From Gallionella sp. UBA4737 (GTDB lineage Bacteria > Pseudomonadota > Gammaproteobacteria > Burkholderiales > Gallionellaceae): a stretch of 22,547 bases of DNA. The position numbers were made by a program, and so were the translations under genes. The first letter of the stretch is position 1; every line of letters starts with the position of its first letter. Under the pieces are notes generated by a model. That model searched no databases. It worked only from the letters and a program-made list of their open reading frames with translations, and was not told the DNA's origin. Positions 15,610 to 22,547 of the stretch are shown here, piece after piece. The DNA lies in assembly GCA_002403995.1 (NCBI GenBank), contig DHIV01000124.1:6345-28891 (forward strand), written 5' to 3'.

Positions 15610-17268
15610 ATGCAGAAATACTTGATTTCATGGTCGCGAAATAATCTTGGCCTGGCCGTATTGCTCGTGGCTGCGTTTTTTGTTTACGCGCCGAGCATGA
15701 GCGGGGATTTTATCATTGACGATATTCCATTTGTCAGGGACAACCCATACATTCGCGATATCAGCCATGTCACAAGATTTTTCACCAAGGGAGTCTGGGA
15801 AAATTCTGCGCAGGAGGTCAATAACGAGCCGCTTTACCGTCCGATGAATTTGATGCCCATGTTGTTGAACCATGCGTTATGGGGAAGCAACCCGGTTGGA
15901 TACCATGTTTTTTTGCTGCTTCTGCACCTGGCAAATACCTGTCTTGTCTATGCGCTGATACGCAAGGTGGTCAACGGGTCCGCCATGGCAGCGACGATTG
16001 GGGCCGCCATGTTCGCGCTGCATCCGGCCAAGGTCGAATCGGTGGCCTGGATAAGCGGCGGGATCGACCCGCTCGTGGCATTTTTTCTGTTGGGTGCGAT
16101 GCTTGCCCACCGGACCTTTATCGATAGTTTCGATAATAAAACAGAATGGCGCTATTTGTGGTTGTCGCTGATTTGTTTTCAGCTGGCTCTGTGGAGCAAG
16201 GAAGTCGCCTTTGTTTTCCCGCTGGTCGTGGTGGTGCACGACCTGATCTATAGAAGGAAAATACATTGGCCCAGCGTCTTTTTGCACACTGTGGTGGTTG
16301 CGGGATACCTGATTGCCCGAAGCCTCGTTCTGGGCAAGGCGGGGCAATGGAGCGCCGTTGATCTATCGCAATTTTCACGGGTAATTGATTTTGCGTTGGG
16401 GTATAGCGAAATGCTGGTATTGCCTGCCCATATTCCATTTTATATTCAACCTCCCGAACACGCCGTGTCGTCAGTCCTGGGAATAATCAGCGCGATTATG
16501 ATTGTTATGCTGGTTGGATTCTGCTGGCGGACTTTTGATATGGGCAGAAGGAAAGACCTCGCGTTTTCGGTCGTCTGGACGATCGGATTTTTCTGGCCGG
16601 CCATCTTGCTCGCGTTCTACACCGATGGCTTCTATGCGGGCCGTTATCTGTATGTTCCGTCAATAGGGGTGGCAATCTTTGTGTCGCTTTTCTATGACTA
16701 CATGAATGCAGCCTACCCTCGTTTGAAAACTTCCCTCATGGCGTTCTGCGCCCTGATCATTGCTTGCTATGGGTTCGTCACCTGGAAAGAGATACCCGCG
16801 TGGCACGATGGCGGAACGATTTACGGAAAAATCGCGGAGGTGGCGCCGGAGAATGCCGTGGGCTTTATGGGGCTGGGGCTATTTCACTTTAACCGGGAAG
16901 AATATGCTGCAGCGGAAAGCAATTTTTTGCTTGCCCTGCAGAAGGCCAAGACACCCCAGTCGCGCGTGGAACCCCTGGTGATACTCGGCACGATTAACGG
17001 GATAAACAATAATCTGGCCCAAAGCGAATCCTACTTGCAGGAGGCAGTGAAAATCGACCCGGGAAATTCAGACGGTTGGTCTGGTCTGGGTAATTTGGCG
17101 TGGATGCGCGGGCAACCTTATGAGGCTATTTCTTTTTATGAAAAGGCTTTGTCCCTTCGCCCCAATAATTACGAGGCCGCGATGAATTTGGCGAACGCTT
17201 ATGACAAAACCGGCCAATTTCAACGCGGTGATTTGATCAGGCAGCAGGCATCGGCCATGCGTCGCTAA
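15610..17268 (+). CDS. TMTC-like GT-C membrane protein with C-terminal TPRs (second of two)
   Basis: The 552-residue protein has the same architecture as its upstream neighbour but is diverged rather than duplicated recently. D37-D38 lie in IIDDIPFVRDNPYI, then YRPMNLM, then LHPAKVESVAWISGG. About ten helices follow. Around four tetratricopeptide repeats occupy residues 415-545, including the well-formed SYLQEAVKIDPGNSDGWSGL and AISFYEKALSLRPNNYEAA. CAGGGG ends seven bases before the ATG as a ribosome-binding site. A pair of such proteins suggests either two different acceptors or sugars, or a heteromeric enzyme. In this family a role in O-glycosylation is proposed rather than shown for bacteria. 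It appears to close the rightward glycan arm. Confidence 0.83.
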   Translation: MQKYLISWSRNNLGLAVLLVAAFFVYAPSMSGDFIIDDIPFVRDNPYIRDISHVTRFFTKGVWENSAQEVNNEPLYRPMNLMPMLLNHALWGSNPVGYHVFLLLLHLANTCLVYALIRKVVNGSAMAATIGAAMFALHPAKVESVAWISGGIDPLVAFFLLGAMLAHRTFIDSFDNKTEWRYLWLSLICFQLALWSKEVAFVFPLVVVVHDLIYRRKIHWPSVFLHTVVVAGYLIARSLVLGKAGQWSAVDLSQFSRVIDFALGYSEMLVLPAHIPFYIQPPEHAVSSVLGIISAIMIVMLVGFCWRTFDMGRRKDLAFSVVWTIGFFWPAILLAFYTDGFYAGRYLYVPSIGVAIFVSLFYDYMNAAYPRLKTSLMAFCALIIACYGFVTWKEIPAWHDGGTIYGKIAEVAPENAVGFMGLGLFHFNREEYAAAESNFLLALQKAKTPQSRVEPLVILGTINGINNNLAQSESYLQEAVKIDPGNSDGWSGLGNLAWMRGQPYEAISFYEKALSLRPNNYEAAMNLANAYDKTGQFQRGDLIRQQASAMRR

Positions 17269-17357
17269 AGTCGCTCTGCTGATTCTGACGGATGTCCGAA
17301 AAACTTTTGGCCCGCTCCTACACTAAGGAATGTTTTCTTTTGCGAATTGGAGTAACT

Positions 17358-17903
17358 ATGGATCTGAAAGAAACTTGTCTGGAGACCACCTTGGTTTATG
17401 AGGGCGGCTTTATACGCGTGCATAAGGACAGCGTGCTGCTGCCGGATGGCGCAGTGAGCAGCCGGGAATATATCAATCATCCGGGCGCGGTGGCGGTGCT
17501 GGCAATATTGGACAACGGCAATCTGGTGATGGAGCGGCAATTCCGCTATGCGCCGCAGCGCGAGTTCATCGAATTGCCGGCCGGCAAAATAGACCATGGT
17601 GAAGACATCTTGATCTGCGCACAACGCGAGTTGCTGGAAGAGACCGGCTATGTGGCAAGCGAGTGGATCCACCTCACTACCGCCTGGCCGTGCATCGGCT
17701 ATGCCGACGAGCGCATGGAATATTTTCTGGCGCGCGGCCTGACCCATCAGGGGCGAAAACTGGACGACGGCGAATTTCTCGAGGTGTTCGAGTTGTCCTT
17801 GCCGGAAGCGATCGGGTGGATACGCCAGGGTAAGATCAACGAAAGCAAAACCATCGTCGGTTTATTCTGGCTGGAAAAATATCTGAAGAGTTGGCGAGAA
17901 TGA
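17358..17903 (+). CDS. Nudix hydrolase, ADP-ribose pyrophosphatase type
   Basis: From the ATG at 17358, which has GGAG five bases upstream, the protein has 181 residues. An upstream ATG at 17292 would add 22 residues that do not look like family sequence. The Nudix box is perfect: G76-x5-E82-x7-R90-E91-L-L-E94-E95-T-G97. The preceding sequence MERQFRYAPQREFIELPAGK is typical of NudF/ADP-ribose pyrophosphatases, which hydrolyse ADP-ribose and related ADP-sugars to AMP and a sugar phosphate. It lies 89 bp after the last TMTC-like gene and is probably a core housekeeping gene flanking the glycan region, though hydrolysis of nucleotide sugars from the cluster cannot be excluded. Confidence 0.88.
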   Translation: MDLKETCLETTLVYEGGFIRVHKDSVLLPDGAVSSREYINHPGAVAVLAILDNGNLVMERQFRYAPQREFIELPAGKIDHGEDILICAQRELLEETGYVASEWIHLTTAWPCIGYADERMEYFLARGLTHQGRKLDDGEFLEVFELSLPEAIGWIRQGKINESKTIVGLFWLEKYLKSWRE

Positions 17904-17935
17904 AACTGACATTGAATTGTAAAATGCGATATGTC

Positions 17936-17966
17936 TTGTGTATCTTGTAAGGGTTTGCGTTATAAA
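17936..17966 (+). promoter_or_regulatory. Weak sigma-70-like promoter before amt
   Basis: TATAAA at 17961-17966 is a reasonable -10 box. TTGTGT at 17936-17941 could be the -35, but the 19-base spacer is longer than ideal. No GG-N10-GC sigma-54 signature, common before nitrogen-controlled amt genes, was found in the 83-bp gap. Confidence 0.25.
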
Positions 17967-17986
17967 AACAATATGGGGAGAGCAAT

Positions 17987-19189
17987 GTGGAAAATTTAAA
18001 AATCAATAACGATACTTTGTTCATCCTGCTGGGCGCGATCATGGTTCTGGCGATGCACGCAGGCTTTGCTTTTCTGGAGCTGGGCACGGTGCGCAAGAAA
18101 AACCAGGTGAATGCGCTGGTCAAGATCCTGACCGACTTTGCGATATCCACGCTGGCGTATTTTTTCATCGGCTATGCGATCGCTTACGGGGTGAATTTTT
18201 TCACCGGCGCGGAGCAGCTGGCGCAAAAGAGCGGCTATGAGTTGGTGAAATTTTTCTTCCTGCTGACTTTCGCCGCCGCGATCCCGGCCATCGTTTCGGG
18301 CGGTATCGCCGAACGCGCCAGATTCAATCCGCAGATGGCAGCGACTTTCATGCTGGTCGGATTCGTCTATCCGTTCTTTGAAGGCATCGCGTGGAATCAT
18401 CATTATGGCGTTCAGGACTGGCTGAATGCGACCTTCGGTGCGGAGTTCCATGATTTTGCCGGTTCGGTGGTGGTGCATGCGGTGGGCGGCTGGATCGGGC
18501 TGGCGGCGGTGCTGTTGCTCGGCGCGCGGCGCGGACGCTATAACAAGGAAGGGCGCATCTCGGCGCATCCTCCCTCCAGTATCCCTTTCCTCGCTCTGGG
18601 CGCGTGGATACTCACGGTGGGCTGGTTCGGCTTCAACGTGATGTCGGCCCAAACGATCAACAACATCAGCGGACTGGTCGCGGTGAATTCGCTGATGGCG
18701 ATGGTGGGCGGCACGCTGGCTGCGCTGTGGATGGGCAAGAACGATCCGGGCTTCGTGCATAACGGGCCATTGGCGGGGTTGGTGGCGATATGCGCGGGTT
18801 CCGATCTGATGCACCCGATCGGCGCGTTATTCGTGGGTGGCGTGGCAGGCGCGTTGTTCGTGGGGATGTTCACCCTGACGCAAAACCGCTGGAAGATCGA
18901 CGACGTGCTCGGCGTGTGGCCTCTGCATGGATTGTGCGGCGCATGGGGCGGGATAGCGGCGGGGATATTCGGCCTCAAGGCGTTTGGCGGCAGAGGCGGC
19001 GTGAGCTTCATGTCGCAACTGTGCGGCACCTTGCTCGGTGTGGCGATCGCTTTTGCCGGCGGCTATCTGGTCTACGGCGTGTTGAAGAAATTGGTCGGCA
19101 TACGCTTGAGCGCCGAAGAAGAATTCAACGGGACGGATCTGAGCGTCCATAAGATCACAGCGACACCGGAGCGCGAGTCGGGCTGGTAA
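17987..19189 (+). CDS. amt: Ammonium transporter, Amt family
   Basis: The 400-residue integral membrane protein has about 11 helices and the Amt fold. It carries out uptake of ammonium across the inner membrane. Key residues line up with E. coli AmtB: D156 (AmtB D160) in HDFAGSVVVHAVGGW, and the pore twin histidines H164 and H314 (AmtB H168 and H318), the second in GVWPLHGLCGAWGG. The family motif PAIVSGGIAERARF is present. The start is GTG at 17987, supported by GGGGAG seven bases upstream; an overlapping ATG two bases earlier is in another frame and stops after four codons. There is no glnK/glnB next to it, which is unusual because amt is often paired with a PII gene. The N-terminus lacks an obvious signal peptide. 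Confidence 0.93.
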   Translation: MENLKINNDTLFILLGAIMVLAMHAGFAFLELGTVRKKNQVNALVKILTDFAISTLAYFFIGYAIAYGVNFFTGAEQLAQKSGYELVKFFFLLTFAAAIPAIVSGGIAERARFNPQMAATFMLVGFVYPFFEGIAWNHHYGVQDWLNATFGAEFHDFAGSVVVHAVGGWIGLAAVLLLGARRGRYNKEGRISAHPPSSIPFLALGAWILTVGWFGFNVMSAQTINNISGLVAVNSLMAMVGGTLAALWMGKNDPGFVHNGPLAGLVAICAGSDLMHPIGALFVGGVAGALFVGMFTLTQNRWKIDDVLGVWPLHGLCGAWGGIAAGIFGLKAFGGRGGVSFMSQLCGTLLGVAIAFAGGYLVYGVLKKLVGIRLSAEEEFNGTDLSVHKITATPERESGW

Positions 19190-19200
19190 TTTCATGTCAA

Positions 19201-19235
19201 CGAAAGCGGCAGATCAACGATACCTGCCACTTTCG
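19201..19235 (+). other. Hairpin just after amt stop
   Basis: Bases 19201-19212 pair with 19224-19235 in a 12-bp stem with a single C/A mismatch and an 11-base loop. It begins 12 bases after the amt stop codon. No T-run follows, so it is more likely an mRNA-stabilising or Rho-assisted structure than a strong intrinsic terminator. Confidence 0.45.
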
Positions 19236-19308
19236 GGAGATTATAAAACCAACATGGCGTGCAGCTCCGTGCCAATAGCAGATACTCGTTAATGCTTATA
19301 AATGAAAA

Positions 19309-19325
19309 GCCCCGCTAAGCGGGGC
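19309..19325 (-). terminator. GC-rich perfect hairpin, terminator-like, best on the minus strand
   Basis: GCCCCGC, TAA loop, GCGGGGC form a perfect 7-bp stem. On the minus strand the stem is followed by CTTTTCATTT, which resembles an intrinsic terminator tail. On the plus strand AAAA precedes it and only CCTTCC follows. All intact genes around it read rightward. It may act in both directions after amt, or be the surviving end of a lost leftward gene. Confidence 0.5.
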
Positions 19326-19428
19326 CTTCCATCAACTAACGCATTTCTTACTCTTACTTAGGCCGCTATGCTGTGGGCCATACCAACTTCATCCCCTCAA
19401 GAATACCCCAAGCTCGCCTTCACATTAT

Positions 19429-19755
19429 TTGAGTCGTCAATCAATTGGTTTGGGTAGGAAAACCATCCTGAAGATCGCTCAAATCGATCCGTTGCTGGTC
19501 GAAGTTGCTCTGCCGCTGGAGGCATATGGCAAGCTGCGCGTCGGTATGACCGGCATGGTGATTCCAGAAGGGCTGAAAGGACGTTATTCCGCTTCGATTA
19601 CGGTAGTCGACAGTGTTTTTGATGCGGCAAGCGGAATGTTTGGCGTGCGCCTGGAAATGAAAAATCGCAGAGCATCGATACCTGGCGGCATTCGCTGCCA
19701 GGTGGATTTTCCGGCACTTGAAGCAATGGCGCCAAGGCAGGCAAAATTGAAATGA
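19429..19755 (+). pseudogene. C-terminal fragment of an RND/HlyD-type membrane fusion (periplasmic adaptor) protein
   Basis: The open frame of 108 codons matches only the end of a membrane fusion protein. Similarity begins near ILKIAQIDPLLVEVALPLEAY, the beta-barrel entry typical of efflux adaptors, and continues through GMTGMVIPEG and VRLEMKN to PGGIRCQVDF. Intact adaptors are about 350-400 residues with an N-terminal signal or lipoprotein anchor, a lipoyl domain and a coiled coil, all absent here. Sequence before about 19460 is not recognisably related in any frame I read. The only starts are weak (TTG at 19429) and there is no Shine-Dalgarno. This looks like gene debris left by a deletion between amt and hfq rather than a working gene. 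Confidence 0.7.
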
Positions 19756-19883
19756 AGCGGGTGTGTCTTTTGATTTCTATGCATATTGGCGTTGCGGAAC
19801 TATATCTGCGGGGCTGTGTCATTATGTCGGTGTCAGCATATCTTCAGGGTAAATATGTTCACAGCTGCCTCAGAATCCAGTAA
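19752..19883 (+). CDS. Short open frame coupled to the adaptor fragment (43 residues, doubtful)
   Basis: An ATG overlaps the TGA of the adaptor fragment (ATGA) and opens 43 codons, starting MKRVCLLIS and ending at TAA 19881-19883. I recognise no family. The ATGA junction is what one would expect if this were the broken start of the next gene in an old efflux operon. It may equally be chance. It runs into the predicted hfq promoter. Confidence 0.25.
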   Translation: MKRVCLLISMHIGVAELYLRGCVIMSVSAYLQGKYVHSCLRIQ

Positions 19884-19886
19884 AGT
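19858..19886 (+). promoter_or_regulatory. Predicted sigma-70 promoter of hfq
   Basis: TTCACA at 19858-19863 and TAAAGT at 19881-19886 are separated by exactly 17 bases. The implied transcript would begin about 27 bases before the hfq ATG. Both hexamers deviate from consensus at one or two positions. It would drive the whole hfq-hflX-hflK-hflC run. Confidence 0.4.
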
Positions 19887-19919
19887 GCTACCCCCGTTCC
19901 TAACTATAAGAGCAATAAC

Positions 19920-20153
19920 ATGAGTGAAAAAGGACAACAACTGCAAGACCCGTTTCTCAATATGCTGCGCAAGGAGCATGTACAGGTAGCGATCTATCTG
20001 GTGAACGGCATCAAGCTGCAAGGCCAGGTCGAGTCGTTCGATCAATACGTGGTGCTGTTGAAGAACACGATCACCCAGATGGTCTATAAACACGCGATTT
20101 CAACTATAGTCCCGGTACGCGCGGTCAGCATCCCCCACGACGACGCAGAGTAA
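19920..20153 (+). CDS. hfq: RNA chaperone Hfq
   Basis: The 77-residue protein is Hfq, the hexameric Sm-like chaperone that pairs small RNAs with mRNAs. The Sm1 region (QDPFLN, VAIYLVNGIKLQGQVESFDQY) and the Sm2 motif Y56-K57-H58-A59-ISTIVP are intact. The N-terminal QLQDPFLNMLRKEHV places R17-K18 and H20 at the rim where E. coli has three arginines, so the rim patch is a little less basic. The C-terminal tail is only about ten residues, much shorter than in E. coli (102 residues in total). AGAG lies a few bases before the ATG. The stop overlaps the hflX start. Confidence 0.97.
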   Translation: MSEKGQQLQDPFLNMLRKEHVQVAIYLVNGIKLQGQVESFDQYVVLLKNTITQMVYKHAISTIVPVRAVSIPHDDAE

Positions 20154-21304
20154 TGCAGCAGCCTTCCGCCGGCACCGAGGCCGCAATTCTGGTCAGTATT
20201 GATTTCGGCAACAGCGACCACAGCGAGAGTTTGCAGGAATTGCGTTTGCTGGCCGAAACTGCCGGCGTGCATGCTTTGGCTATTGTCGAAGCGAAGCGGC
20301 AACGGCCGGACGCAGCGTTGTTCGCGGGCAGCGGCAAGGTGCAGGAGATCGCCGAGCTGGTAGAGCGATTGGAAGCCCCGCTGGTCATTTTCAATCATGA
20401 TCTTACCCCCGCGCAGATGCGCAATCTGACCGCCAAGCTGAATACGCGCGTGATCGACCGGACCATGTTGATCCTGGATATCTTCGCGCAGCGTGCGCAA
20501 AGCCATGAAGGCAAGGTTCAAGTCGAGATTGCGCAACTCAAGTATCTGGCCACACGCCTGGTGGGCATGAATCAGGACATGGGCCAACAGAAGCATGCAG
20601 TGGGTGCGCGCGGCCCCGGTGAAACCAAGCTGGAGCTGGACAGGCGCAAACTGGACAAGCGTGTTCATTTGTTGAAAGAACGCCTTGAGCAACTCACGCG
20701 CCAGCGCGAAGTGCGGCGTCGTGCACGCAATCGCCACGATGTGCTGTCGGTATCCATCGTAGGCTATACCAATGCCGGCAAGTCAACGCTGTTCAACAAG
20801 CTGACCCGCGCCAACGTGTACGTGGCCGACCAATTGTTCGCCACGCTGGATACCACGTCGCGCCGCATGTTCACTGAAGATTCAGGTGAGATCGTGGTGT
20901 CGGACACGGTGGGATTCATTCGTCATCTGCCCCATTCGCTGGTCGCCGCGTTTCGCAGCACGCTGGAAGAGACGATACAGGCCGATCTGTTGCTGCATGT
21001 GGTGGATGCCAGCAATCCCAACCACGATGATCAGATTTCCGAGGTGAACAAGGTGCTGGCTGAGATCGATGCGGCGGATATCCCGCAGGTATTGGTATGC
21101 AATAAAATCGACTTGCTGGATGTGCCGCCCAGTGTGGAGCGTGATGAATATGGTAGAATCTCCCGCGTTTTTCTGAGTGCCAAAAGTGGCGCAGGTCTGG
21201 ATGGGCTGCGGCTGGCTCTGACAGAAGCCAAGACCGCGCGCCAAGCCGCTGCAGCAAGTGAACATCAAACTAATCAAGCGAGTGACGAATATGGGATTGA
21301 ATGA
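20153..21304 (+). CDS. hflX: Ribosome-associated GTPase HflX
   Basis: The 383-residue protein is HflX, a GTPase that splits or rescues stalled ribosomes, notably after heat stress. The N-terminal domain contains the glycine-rich FAGSGKVQE and the RGPGETKLELDRR segment. The G domain shows G1 at G204-YTNAGKS211, DTTSRR, DTVGFIRHLP, NKID and SAKSG. The C-terminal extension is shorter than in E. coli HflX (426 residues). The start shares an A with the hfq stop (TAATG), so translation is coupled. The end overlaps hflK by 14 bp. Confidence 0.96.
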   Translation: MQQPSAGTEAAILVSIDFGNSDHSESLQELRLLAETAGVHALAIVEAKRQRPDAALFAGSGKVQEIAELVERLEAPLVIFNHDLTPAQMRNLTAKLNTRVIDRTMLILDIFAQRAQSHEGKVQVEIAQLKYLATRLVGMNQDMGQQKHAVGARGPGETKLELDRRKLDKRVHLLKERLEQLTRQREVRRRARNRHDVLSVSIVGYTNAGKSTLFNKLTRANVYVADQLFATLDTTSRRMFTEDSGEIVVSDTVGFIRHLPHSLVAAFRSTLEETIQADLLLHVVDASNPNHDDQISEVNKVLAEIDAADIPQVLVCNKIDLLDVPPSVERDEYGRISRVFLSAKSGAGLDGLRLALTEAKTARQAAAASEHQTNQASDEYGIE

Positions 21305-22475
21305 TCCGCAATGGGGTAACAAGAACAACGGCGGCCCGCCTGACCTGGAAGAATTGCTGCGCAAGCTCAATGCAAAAGTAGCTTCCGTGTTCGGCGGAAA
21401 AGGCGGGGCGGGCAAACCCGGTGGCGGAGAGCCGACACATGGATTTGCCGGCGGCATGGGCTTGATTGCTGCGATTGTTGTGTTGATCTGGGTGGGAAGC
21501 GGCTTTTATATCGTTGACGCCAGTCAGCGCGGCGTGGTGTTGCGTTTTGGCAAGTTGATAGAAACGACCCAGCCCGGCCCGCGCTGGCATTTGCCGTTCC
21601 CGATAGAAACCGTGGAAATCGTCAATTTGAGCCAGGTTCGCACCGTGGAAGTGGGCTATCGCGACAACGTCAAGAACAAGATGATCAAGGAATCGTTGAT
21701 GCTGACCGACGACGAAAACATCATCGATATCCAGTTTGCGGTGCAGTATTACCTGAAGGATCCGGCCGACTACCTGTTTAACAACCGCATGCCGGACGAG
21801 AACGTGCGCCAGGCGGCCGAAACGGCGATACGCGAAGTGGTCGGCAAGAACAAGATGGACTTCGTGCTTTATGAAGGCCGCGAGCAAGTGGCCGCCTCGG
21901 CGACAAAATTGATCCAGGAGATACTGGATCGTTACAAATCAGGCATTCTGATCAGCAAGCTGACCATGCAAAACGCGCAACCGCCCGAACAGGTCCAGGC
22001 AGCTTTCGATGACGCGGTGAAGGCCGGTCAGGACCGCGAGCGGCAAAAGAATGAAGGCCAGGCTTATGCCAATGACGTGATACCGCGTGCCAGCGGTGCA
22101 GCGGCGCGCCTGATACAGGAATCGCAAGGCTACAAACAAAGTGTGATCGCCAATGCCGAAGGCGATGTCAGCCGCTTCAAGCAGATTTTGGTTGAATATG
22201 AAAAAGCCCCCGCCGTCACCCGCGAGCGCATGTATCTGGACATGATGCAACAGGTGATGGGCAATGTCAGCAAAGTGATGGTCGATCAAAAGAACGGCAA
22301 CAGCCTGTTGTATCTGCCGCTGGATAAATTGATCCAGACCACTCGTGCCGGCAGCATGGATACAGATGCGCCACCTGCCGCTGCGAAAGCCGATACATCA
22401 TCGCAGGGAAATGACAACACTGCAGCACAGCGCGCGCGCGATTCGCTGCTGAGCCGCGACCGGGAGGCACGCTAA
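21291..22475 (+). CDS. hflK: FtsH-protease modulator HflK
   Basis: From the ATG at 21291 the protein has 394 residues beginning MGLNDPQWGN, the usual HflK N-terminus; an upstream ATG at 21258 would add 11 residues inside hflX and is unlikely. A glycine-rich N-terminal stretch precedes one membrane helix at about residues 55-75. A Band7/SPFH domain follows, starting at VDASQRGVVLRFGK and including GPRWHLPFPIE, then a helical region with AYANDVIPRASG. HflK and HflC form the large inner-membrane complex that surrounds FtsH and tunes its proteolysis. The acidic-to-basic C-terminal tail is low in complexity. GGGAGG for the next gene lies inside its last codons. Confidence 0.96.
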   Translation: MGLNDPQWGNKNNGGPPDLEELLRKLNAKVASVFGGKGGAGKPGGGEPTHGFAGGMGLIAAIVVLIWVGSGFYIVDASQRGVVLRFGKLIETTQPGPRWHLPFPIETVEIVNLSQVRTVEVGYRDNVKNKMIKESLMLTDDENIIDIQFAVQYYLKDPADYLFNNRMPDENVRQAAETAIREVVGKNKMDFVLYEGREQVAASATKLIQEILDRYKSGILISKLTMQNAQPPEQVQAAFDDAVKAGQDRERQKNEGQAYANDVIPRASGAAARLIQESQGYKQSVIANAEGDVSRFKQILVEYEKAPAVTRERMYLDMMQQVMGNVSKVMVDQKNGNSLLYLPLDKLIQTTRAGSMDTDAPPAAAKADTSSQGNDNTAAQRARDSLLSRDREAR

Positions 22476-22547
22476 TGAAAAAGAGTATTGGGAATGTGCT
22501 GATCGGCGCAGCCATCGCGTTGCTCCTGCTGAGCATGAGCATGTTCG
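22475..22547 (+). CDS. hflC: HflC, N-terminal start only (cut by window edge)
   Basis: The ATG at 22475 overlaps the hflK TAA (TAATG) and has GGGAGG eight bases upstream. Only about 24 codons are visible, beginning MKKSIGNVLIGAAIALLLLS, a short cytoplasmic end and the first part of a membrane helix. HflC always partners HflK in this position, so the name rests mainly on gene order. Confidence 0.8.
   Translation, partial: MKKSIGNVLIGAAIALLLLSMSMF

Noticed and set aside
17996..18814. Long minus-strand open frame of about 270 codons inside amt
   Set aside because: It is antisense to a clear Amt transporter. Its protein is rich in H, R, Q and P with no hydrophobic pattern or family motif, as expected for a shadow frame.
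19340..19445. Minus-strand reading that ends NNVKASLGYS before a stop at 19397-19399, close to the GC-rich hairpin
   Set aside because: It looks faintly like the end of a protein followed by a terminator, but it is too short and overlaps the adaptor fragment, so it cannot be called a gene remnant.
1..22547. CRISPR arrays, tRNA or rRNA genes, insertion sequences, integrases, attachment sites
   Set aside because: I looked for repeated spacers, cloverleaf-type sequences, terminal inverted repeats with transposase and recombinase motifs, and saw none.

Overview
The window looks like chromosome from a betaproteobacterium, probably Nitrosomonadales and possibly Gallionellaceae-like. The basis is the tightly overlapped hfq-hflX-hflK-hflC block at the right end, the short 77-residue Hfq, and moderate GC content. 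The genus is inference from recognition; no search was run.

Layout. (1) Positions 1-6319 are a leftward arm of surface-glycan genes. In transcription order these are a GT-C-type membrane glycosyltransferase with a DD motif, a DPM1/ArnC-type GT2 enzyme, a GNAT acetyltransferase, a GtrA-family membrane protein, and two tandem paralogues of another polytopic DD-motif protein. The last paralogue runs off the left edge. (2) Positions 6320-6708 are an AT-rich divergent control region containing an 8-bp direct repeat in three copies. (3) Positions 6709-17268 are a rightward arm: a transketolase split into two coupled subunits, a fused NAD-dependent epimerase/GT2 protein, a large polytopic membrane protein, a zinc-motif SAM methyltransferase, and two consecutive TMTC-like GT-C proteins with C-terminal TPRs. 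(4) Positions 17358-19189 hold a Nudix hydrolase and an Amt ammonium transporter with no glnK beside it. (5) Positions 19190-19919 hold two hairpins and debris of an efflux-pump membrane-fusion gene. (6) Positions 19920-22547 are hfq, hflX, hflK and the start of hflC.

How the genes may work together (inference). The two GT2 proteins resemble enzymes that load a sugar onto polyprenyl phosphate at the inner membrane. GtrA-type proteins are linked to getting such lipid-sugars across the membrane. The DD-motif polytopic proteins resemble periplasmic transferases that use them. The split transketolase and the fused epimerase could make an unusual, perhaps carbon-extended or branched, sugar that is passed straight to the fused GT2 domain. 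The methyltransferase and GNAT could decorate sugars. Acceptor and sugar identity cannot be read from the sequence.

The most interesting unit is the cassette at 6709-10393 (split transketolase plus epimerase-GT2 fusion) together with five or six different putative membrane glycosyltransferases around it. No tRNA, rRNA, CRISPR array, insertion sequence or prophage was seen.
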